Shown here one piece after another: positions 7,077 to 10,622 of a stretch of 10,622 nucleotides of DNA. Every line of letters starts with the position of its first letter. Positions within the stretch are counted from its first letter, which is position 1. Source of the stretch: Methanosarcinaceae archaeon (GTDB taxonomy: Archaea; Halobacteriota; Methanosarcinia; Methanosarcinales; Methanosarcinaceae). The DNA lies in NCBI GenBank assembly GCA_030655675.1, contig JAUSPM010000017.1:1-10622 (forward strand). The letters run 5' to 3'. The notes under the pieces are model-generated. The model did no database searches, was not told the origin of the DNA, and was given only the letters and a program-made list of their open reading frames with translations. The position numbers and the translations under genes were made by a program.

Positions 7077-7148
7077 GTAAATATATGTTAAAGTTAAGTG
7101 TAAATTTGAAGTGTCAGTGTAAGTTTCGATATTTGAAATCTATAATGT
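7077..7148 (-). promoter_or_regulatory. Candidate dnaK promoter region
   Basis: Within the 112-bp grpE-dnaK spacer the minus strand shows two TATA-like stretches. CATTATAGA (7148-7140) would start RNA near 7118 and leave a leader of about 65 bases. ACATATATTTAC (7088-7077) would start so close to the ATG that the Shine-Dalgarno site would be lost. The first is therefore likelier. ACACT recurs three times between them on that strand. No bacterial CIRCE element (TTAGCACTC-N9-GAGTGCTAA) is present. Confidence 0.35.
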
Positions 7149-7163
7149 GTTGCTTTTGATCTA

Positions 7164-7721
7164 CTATTTTTTAGACTTTTTAGACTTTTTCGAATCATTT
7201 TCCGGCTTTTTTGCAACCGTTACCATTACAGGTCGTATAACCTTTGAATGCAACATGTATCCGGGTTTATGAACATCAATTATCGTATTGTCAGGATACT
7301 CATTAGTTTCGATATGCATCATTGCTTCGTGCCGGTGGGGGTCGAATTCTTCGCCCTTACATTCAATCTTTTTGACACCTTCCTTTTCGAGGATCGAGAT
7401 GAACTGTTTGAGTACCATCTCAACACCTTCAACTATGGATTTGGAGTCATCTGCCGATTTTGCAGAATGTAAAGCGCGTTCAAAGTTGTCACATACTTCA
7501 AGCATCCCCATCATGAGATTTTCAGTTGCATATTTTCGTAAATCGTCTTTTTCACGATTGCTTCGTTTCCTGAAATTGTCAAATTCTGCACCAAGACGCA
7601 GGAGTTTATCGTTGAGTTGTGCGATCTCGTCTTCGCTGGATCGCTCTTCTACAGACTCATCCTCTACTGCATTTCCCATATCAGGCTCAATATTATTCTC
7701 TTCTAATTTTTCGTTATCCAT
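7164..7721 (-). CDS. grpE: GrpE, nucleotide-exchange factor for DnaK
   Basis: GrpE releases ADP from DnaK and so resets the folding cycle. The 185-aa protein begins with an acidic, disordered segment (1-30). A long helix or coiled coil follows (about 33-115, with EFDNFRKRSNREK), used for dimerisation. The C-terminal beta domain carries the family signature GEEFDPHRHEAM at 123-134 and GYMLHSKVIRPVMVTVAK at 154-171. The last residues are a lysine/serine tail (KKSKKSKK). Length is typical. The start ATG at 7721 has a GGGGAT stretch about 10 bases ahead. It is the first gene of the grpE-dnaK-dnaJ series and has its own promoter-like region at 7760-7800. Confidence 0.97.
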   Translation of the reverse strand: MDNEKLEENNIEPDMGNAVEDESVEERSSEDEIAQLNDKLLRLGAEFDNFRKRSNREKDDLRKYATENLMMGMLEVCDNFERALHSAKSADDSKSIVEGVEMVLKQFISILEKEGVKKIECKGEEFDPHRHEAMMHIETNEYPDNTIIDVHKPGYMLHSKVIRPVMVTVAKKPENDSKKSKKSKK

Positions 7722-7759
7722 TTGTTAGTATCCCCGCCTGGAACAACGTAGTGATGTCG

Positions 7760-7800
7760 TCCTTAAGGAGTAAATGATTGTTTGATATTCTATAAAAACC
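7760..7800 (-). promoter_or_regulatory. grpE promoter with palindrome at the predicted start
   Basis: On the minus strand GGTTTTTATAG (7800-7790) is a plausible BRE/TATA-like unit. A start about 25 bases on falls near 7768. That point lies inside the perfect 10-bp palindrome TCCTTAAGGA (7760-7769). A site there would allow a regulator to block polymerase at the transcription start. Both the promoter and the operator role are inferred. Confidence 0.4.
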
Positions 7801-7863
7801 TATCGCTTAATTGTATAAAAAAGAGCATGATAGATATGCAATCAAAGAAAAGTTAGATTTATC

Positions 7864-7884
7864 AAGCACTTTGTCAAAATGCTT
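7864..7884 (-). terminator. Likely terminator of the upstream membrane-protein gene
   Basis: AAGCACTTTG (7864-7873) and CAAAATGCTT (7875-7884) are inverted copies with one mismatch, which becomes G-U in minus-strand RNA. The dyad is about 30 bases past the stop of the 138-aa gene and is followed on that strand by the T-rich AACTTTTCTTTG. It separates that gene from grpE. Confidence 0.4.
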
Positions 7885-7912
7885 TACCAAACGCTTTATT
7901 TTTTCGAAAATT

Positions 7913-8329
7913 TCAAGAATATTGATTCTGCATTTTATGCGAAAGCGTCCTGATTATCACCATACTGGCAACCATACAAATTGCAAGTGCAGATACGATC
8001 TGTTCCCAGCCCAAAGTCTCGATCCCGCCATTAAATGCATATACGATTCCACTGAAGAACGATGCGGCTGCAAATGTGGCAGCAAATGCCCCAATACATC
8101 CACCAATGAGAGAACCTACATGATCAGCGCCACGCTGCTCGAAAAAAACAGAACCAGTGATAAATACGACTGCAAAGATGAGCAGTAACAAAGCAAGCGG
8201 CAATGGACTTGTCCCTGTCGTAACCATATTAATGATACCCAGTGCAACTCCTATCATGAACACAGCCATTGCTGTAGAGATTGCAAGTGCCTGAACAAAT
8301 GGATTATCGTGTAAAATTTCTATATTCAT
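7913..8329 (-). CDS. Uncharacterised membrane protein with four predicted helices, 138 aa
   Basis: I do not recognise the family. The sequence shows four hydrophobic spans at about residues 11-36, 43-64, 70-98 and 108-127. Polar ends are short: an N-terminus MNIEILHDNP and a C-terminus RTLSHKMQNQYS. The third span is rich in Gly, Ala and Ser (GSLIGGCIGAFAATFAAAS), suggesting tight helix packing. There is no signal peptide, enzyme motif or metal site. It lies directly upstream of grpE in the same direction, separated by a terminator-like dyad and the grpE promoter region. A small ORF before grpE has been noted in the Methanosarcina dnaK locus; I cannot verify that it is the same gene. Its TATA-like box at 8358-8370 predicts a leader of only about 9 bases. 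The reading frame is convincing by hydropathy; function is unknown. Confidence 0.75.
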   Translation of the reverse strand: MNIEILHDNPFVQALAISTAMAVFMIGVALGIINMVTTGTSPLPLALLLLIFAVVFITGSVFFEQRGADHVGSLIGGCIGAFAATFAAASFFSGIVYAFNGGIETLGWEQIVSALAICMVASMVIIRTLSHKMQNQYS

Positions 8330-8357
8330 CCCTCGCTTATAAAGAATGAGGTTGATA

Positions 8358-8370
8358 GTATATATTTATT
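8358..8370 (-). promoter_or_regulatory. TATA-like box for the 138-aa membrane-protein gene
   Basis: The minus strand reads AATAAATATATAC about 30-40 bases before the ATG at 8329, so the start would be near 8338. The leader would be too short for a spaced ribosome site. GAGGG does directly abut the ATG, but without the usual gap, so initiation may be leaderless in style. Confidence 0.4.
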
Positions 8371-8430
8371 ATTACAAAAATAAGAGTGGGCATGTTTGGT
8401 ATGATGTCTCTTTTTGTGGGTGTGATAATA

Positions 8431-8460
8431 GTTATATGCAGTTAATGCCTTTTAAAGGCA
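8431..8460 (+). promoter_or_regulatory. Candidate helicase promoter with 15-bp palindrome
   Basis: GTTATATGC (8431-8439) is a TATA-like box. About 25 bases on lies the perfect dyad TGCCTTTTAAAGGCA (8446-8460), at the predicted start. This would give a leader of about 105 bases before the ATG at 8563. A second TATA-like run, ACATTTATGC (8480-8489), would give a shorter leader. The Methanococcoides burtonii deaD gene is reported to have a long leader with a cold-responsive role; a similar arrangement here is a guess. Confidence 0.35.
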
Positions 8461-8550
8461 GAGATTAAGGTTACAAGATACATTTATGCACCTGCAAACG
8501 AGGAATATATGCGAATTCTATTTTATAATTTTGATTTAATAATACATTTA

Positions 8551-8557
8551 AGGTGAT
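8551..8557 (+). promoter_or_regulatory. Ribosome binding site of the helicase gene
   Basis: AGGTGAT lies 5 bases before the ATG at 8563 and matches the anti-Shine-Dalgarno of methanogen 16S rRNA. It fixes this ATG as the start, since no other in-frame start nearby has such a site. Confidence 0.8.
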
Positions 8558-8562
8558 TACAC

Positions 8563-9867
8563 ATGGAAAATTCAAAATTTAATGATCTAAATATATCAAA
8601 GGAAATAAAACTGGCAATAAAGGATATGGGTTTTGAGGAACCCACTCCCATCCAGGCACAGGCCAACCCGTATATGCTAAATGGTGATGATCTGGTTGGA
8701 CAGGCACAAACCGGCACCGGTAAGACTGCAGCTTTTGGAATTGCAGCATTGGAAATGGTCGATCCGGGAAATAAAAAATTACAAGCTGTGATCTTGTGTC
8801 CCACAAGAGAGCTGGCAGTTCAGTTATCTGAAGAACTGAAAAAACTATCAAAATATAAAAAGGCTATTCAGATTTTACCGGTTTACGGTGGACAACCTAT
8901 AGACCGCCAGATCAGAGCGTTGAAAACAGGCGTACAGATCGTAATCGGTACACCCGGTCGTGTTATGGATCACATGAACCGCCGCACATTGAAAATGGAT
9001 AGCGTGAAAATGATCATACTGGATGAAGCAGATGAAATGCTTGACATGGGATTTAGGGATGATATTGAATTCATTATTGAGAATATGCCAGAGGAGAGGC
9101 AGACAATTCTCTTCTCTGCAACCATGTCACAGGCTATTTTACGTATGGCAAAAAAGTATCAGAACAACCCACAAATGGTGAAACTGACACACAAGAAAAT
9201 GACCGCCCCCAATGTCAAACAATTTTATTGTGAAGTCAAAAATCATGCAAAAACTGAGGTTTTGTCCCGTTTGATCGATCTTCATGATTTCAATCTATCT
9301 CTCGTGTTCTGCAATACTAAAAAACGTGTGGATGAATTGGTTGAAGATCTCAAGACAAAAGGATATCTGGCTGAGGGATTGCATGGTGATATGGCACAGA
9401 CCCAAAGGGATCGTGTCATGTTGAAATTCAGAGGTGGTGATATTGATATATTGGTTGCCACTGATGTAGCAGCCAGAGGGATCGATGTGGGTGCAACAGA
9501 TGCTGTGTTCAACTATGACATTCCAACAGATGTCGAATATTATGTACACAGGATCGGAAGAACCGCCAGGGCCGGAAAAGCCGGACATGCATACACCTTT
9601 GTTTCAGGAAGGGATGTGCACAGGATAAGAGGAATTCAAAAGTTTACAAATACCAAAATCATATTACAAAAAGTTCCTTCCGTCAGTGATGTCAATGATA
9701 TAAGAACAAATCTTCTTATAGAAAAAGTCAAAGGTATCATAGAAGAAGGCCATCTTGGCAAATATGAAAATCTGGTCGAAAAGGTGATCCAGGAAGATTA
9801 TGCTTCCTTTGATGTGGCTGCTGCCTTGTTGAAGATGGTAGTCGAAGGAGGGGGCAGTAAGAAGTGA
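8563..9867 (+). CDS. deaD: DEAD-box ATP-dependent RNA helicase
   Basis: This enzyme uses ATP to open short RNA duplexes and remodel RNA-protein complexes; relatives act in ribosome assembly and cold adaptation. All helicase motifs are intact in 434 aa. The Q motif has F6 and GFEEPTPIQ at 23-31. Motif I is AQTGTGKT at 48-55, Ia is PTREL at 80-84, and Ib is TPGR at 130-133. Motif II is DEAD at 154-157 and III is SAT at 185-187. Motif IV is LVFCNTK at 247-253, V is ATDVAARGIDV at 299-309 and VI is HRIGRTARAG at 329-338. After the second RecA domain comes a short helical tail (about 375-427, with DVAAALLKM) like the dimerisation-type extension of CsdA/DeaD proteins. The protein ends at EGGGSKK with no RGG-rich or RNA-recognition domain. 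It is a single gene, divergent from the membrane protein and facing repeat-rich DNA. Confidence 0.96.
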   Translation: MENSKFNDLNISKEIKLAIKDMGFEEPTPIQAQANPYMLNGDDLVGQAQTGTGKTAAFGIAALEMVDPGNKKLQAVILCPTRELAVQLSEELKKLSKYKKAIQILPVYGGQPIDRQIRALKTGVQIVIGTPGRVMDHMNRRTLKMDSVKMIILDEADEMLDMGFRDDIEFIIENMPEERQTILFSATMSQAILRMAKKYQNNPQMVKLTHKKMTAPNVKQFYCEVKNHAKTEVLSRLIDLHDFNLSLVFCNTKKRVDELVEDLKTKGYLAEGLHGDMAQTQRDRVMLKFRGGDIDILVATDVAARGIDVGATDAVFNYDIPTDVEYYVHRIGRTARAGKAGHAYTFVSGRDVHRIRGIQKFTNTKIILQKVPSVSDVNDIRTNLLIEKVKGIIEEGHLGKYENLVEKVIQEDYASFDVAAALLKMVVEGGGSKK

Positions 9868-9891
9868 TAGTACTTGTTTAAGTCGTTTTGA

Positions 9892-9969
9892 TGCCGAGTC
9901 AATTTGCCGCCAGGCGGCGTATCCCGCCACCACTGAGAAAAATAATATCTCCGGTCGAATTGACTCGCA
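9892..9969. repeat. Long imperfect inverted repeat downstream of the helicase gene
   Basis: TGCCGAGTCAATTTGCC (9892-9908) pairs with GGTCGAATTGACTCGCA (9953-9969) over about 15 base pairs, with one bulge and one mismatch. The centre contains a second dyad, GCCGCC-A-GGCGGC (9906-9918), which overlaps the left arm, so the two folds compete. It begins 25 bases after the helicase stop and is followed by AT-rich DNA, fitting an mRNA 3' end or terminator. Confidence 0.55.
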
Positions 9970-9984
9970 CTATTATTTATTAAA
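9952..9984 (-). promoter_or_regulatory. Second copy of the trkA promoter element with adjacent TATA-like box
   Basis: The 21 bases at 9952-9972 match 3733-3753 at 19 positions. The consensus core is CGGTCRAATTRACTCGCAC, followed in each copy by CTA and an AT-rich TATA-like run (TTTAATAAATAA on the minus strand here, 9984-9973). If active, RNA would start near 9950 and run antisense into the helicase 3' end. No gene lies in that direction, so it may be a spread repeat, a relic promoter or an antisense RNA promoter. Confidence 0.4.
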
Positions 9985-9985
9985 T

Positions 9986-10183
9986 CTATAGAGGATTTTG
10001 ATAGAAATCCTCAATGAATTTTTTCAATTTATCAAAAGATCGTGGCATGAAAATGCGCCGGACTGAACACTTCTGCCCTATATATTCAGTTACTGAATTA
10101 CTTAACATTTCGGCACTTCCATTTAAACCGATCTTGCATAAAAGTCCATATTCATACCAATTTGGTCTTATATGTAAGGCCAT
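9986..10183 (-). CDS. Doubtful small hypothetical protein (about 65 aa)
   Basis: A minus-strand frame runs from the ATG at 10183 (or a TTG at 10192) to TAG at 9986-9988. The C-terminal half looks protein-like (SVRRIFMPRSFDKLKKFIEDFYQNPL is one amphipathic stretch), and the frame stays open upstream to about 10243, next to the inverted-repeat element. There is no convincing ribosome site, I recognise no family, and the overlapping plus-strand frame is equally open. It could be a gene fragment left by repeat insertion, or chance. An 8-bp hairpin covers its last codons. Confidence 0.22.
   Translation of the reverse strand: MALHIRPNWYEYGLLCKIGLNGSAEMLSNSVTEYIGQKCSVRRIFMPRSFDKLKKFIEDFYQNPL
9991..10012. 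repeat. 8-bp hairpin
   Basis: GAGGATTT (9991-9998) and AAATCCTC (10005-10012) form a perfect stem with a 6-base loop. It lies over the end of the doubtful minus-strand ORF and just past the repeated promoter-like element. It may be a terminator for either strand; the flanks are only moderately T-rich. Confidence 0.4.
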
Positions 10184-10238
10184 GCAAGGCAAAGAACATA
10201 TCCTGCTTGCCCCACAACCCCGAACCGACAGAAAATAT

Positions 10239-10383
10239 GAGACTTTTTATTATCTTCTGGGTGAAATTAATCATGGTAAAAAATATTCACCGCAGAGGGC
10301 GCAGAGGACGCAGAGGGTCGTTGTTTTTTCTCTGTGTCCTCCTGTGGTTTTCCGAACCATCCCAGAAAATAATAAAAAGTCTC
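10239..10383. repeat. Nested inverted-repeat element containing CGCAGAGG repeats (copy 2 of the family)
   Basis: The outer arms, 10239-10260 and 10362-10383, are 22 bases long and match as inverted copies at 21 positions. Inside, ATGGT (10273-10277) faces ACCAT (10356-10360). The core holds three 9-base direct units, CGCAGAGGG, CGCAGAGGA, CGCAGAGGG (10291-10317). AGGACGCAGAG (10305-10315) pairs with CTCTGTGTCCT (10330-10340), and CCGCAG (10290-10295) with CTGTGG (10342-10347). The whole 145 bases could fold into one long hairpin and carries no gene. It resembles a small non-autonomous mobile element, but no target-site duplication is evident. Confidence 0.65.
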
Positions 10384-10422
10384 AAAAAGAGAATCAGAAA
10401 TATTAATAACTCTGCCCACAAT

Positions 10423-10470
10423 TGAACTATATAACACTCCCATCCACATCATGTGAACAATTTAAGTTCA
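10423..10470 (+). promoter_or_regulatory. Candidate promoter of the lipoprotein gene
   Basis: CTATATAAC (10427-10435) is a good archaeal TATA-like box; RNA would begin near 10455. At that point TGAAC (10454-10458) faces GTTCA (10466-10470), and TTGAAC also occurs just before the TATA box (10423-10428). The repeated half-site hints at a regulator, but five to six bases is short. Confidence 0.4.
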
Positions 10471-10519
10471 AGGATCGGATACACAGGATGTCGTCAAAAC
10501 GATCGAGAAGGTGATCTCA

Positions 10520-10622
10520 ATGTTCAAAGTTACGATCAAACAATATGTAAAACCCCTCTGCGCACTTATCCTCATCGCAGCAGTCCTAAACTCAGGCTGC
10601 ATCTCAACCTCAAGCAGCAACA
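10520..10622 (+). CDS. N-terminus of a secreted lipoprotein (3' end outside window)
   Basis: An open frame runs from the ATG at 10520 to the window edge, 34 complete codons. AAGGTGATC at 10508-10516 is an excellent ribosome site and settles the start. The translation has a lipoprotein signal peptide: a basic head (MFKVTIKQYVK), a hydrophobic core (about residues 12-23, PLCALILIAAVL), and a lipobox LNSGC with the cysteine near residue 27. A Ser/Thr-rich linker follows (ISTSSSN). There is no twin-arginine motif, so Sec export is expected. Archaeal proteins of this build are often the solute-binding parts of ABC transporters or other surface proteins. The mature domain is beyond the window, so the function cannot be named. 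Confidence 0.8.
   Translation, partial: MFKVTIKQYVKPLCALILIAAVLNSGCISTSSSN

Larger units (their letters stand above)
9868..10519. other. Long mostly non-coding stretch between helicase and lipoprotein genes
   Basis: About 650 bases with little coding signal. From left to right it holds the long inverted repeat after the helicase stop (9892-9969) and a TATA-plus-element copy like the trkA promoter (9952-9984). Next are a short hairpin (9991-10012), a doubtful minus-strand ORF (9986-10192), the nested inverted-repeat element (10239-10383) and the promoter-like region of the lipoprotein gene (from 10423). The plus-strand frame from 10014 runs into the repeat element, which argues against its being a gene. 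Confidence 0.6.

Noticed and set aside
7052..7163. Bacterial CIRCE/HrcA operator before dnaK
   Set aside because: No TTAGCACTC/GAGTGCTAA dyad is present in any of the chaperone spacers.
7811..8188. 125-aa plus-strand ORF with many cysteines opposite the membrane-protein gene
   Set aside because: The minus-strand frame has coherent membrane helices; the cysteine-rich frame covers a terminator-like dyad and has no start site.
10291..10317. CGCAGAGG tandem units as a CRISPR array
   Set aside because: Units are 9 bases with no spacers between them; no cas genes nearby.
10014..10406. 130-aa plus-strand ORF
   Set aside because: Its C-terminal third is translation of the inverted-repeat element (PQRAQRTQR), and no Shine-Dalgarno precedes its ATG.

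Overview
The window looks like chromosome from a methanogenic archaeon of the order Methanosarcinales (Methanosarcina/Methanococcoides/Methanolobus type). This rests on the bacterial-type GrpE-DnaK-DnaJ chaperones next to a TrkA/TrkH potassium system, which is the classic methanosarcinal dnaK locus. Archaeal TATA-like boxes, Shine-Dalgarno sites of the AGGTGATC type, an archaeal AN1 zinc finger and moderately AT-rich DNA agree with it. The genus is inferred; no rRNA is present.

Layout. 1-141: 3' end of an unidentified plus-strand gene. 144-170: a stem-loop shared with a convergent minus-strand HicA toxin remnant (169-375) that has lost its start. 395-437: a palindromic CACAGAG-type repeat. 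505-690: a small AN1 zinc-finger gene (minus). 901-3683: trkA-trkH, co-transcribed on the minus strand. 3684-3953: an AT-rich spacer holding the dnaJ terminator and the trkA promoter. 3954-7721: grpE, dnaK, dnaJ in transcription order on the minus strand, with over 100 bp between successive genes and promoter-like signals before each. 7913-8329: a four-helix membrane protein of unknown function (minus). 8330-8562: a divergent promoter region. 8563-9867: a plus-strand DEAD-box RNA helicase. 9868-10519: a region with little coding signal that holds a long inverted repeat, a copy of the trkA promoter element, a doubtful small ORF and a roughly 145-bp nested inverted-repeat element. 10520-10622: the start of a plus-strand lipoprotein gene.

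How the genes fit together. DnaK, its J-domain partner and its nucleotide-exchange factor form one folding machine. TrkA gates TrkH for K+ uptake, which matters in osmotic stress. The helicase unwinds RNA. The neighbourhood therefore reads as a stress-response segment (heat, salt, possibly cold) flanked by decayed and repeat-rich DNA.

I found no convincing new multi-gene system. The most unusual content is non-coding: a 21-bp element shared by the trkA promoter and the DNA beyond the helicase gene, a TATA box held inside a 10-bp inverted repeat before dnaJ, and repeat elements near both ends of the window that belong to one sequence family.
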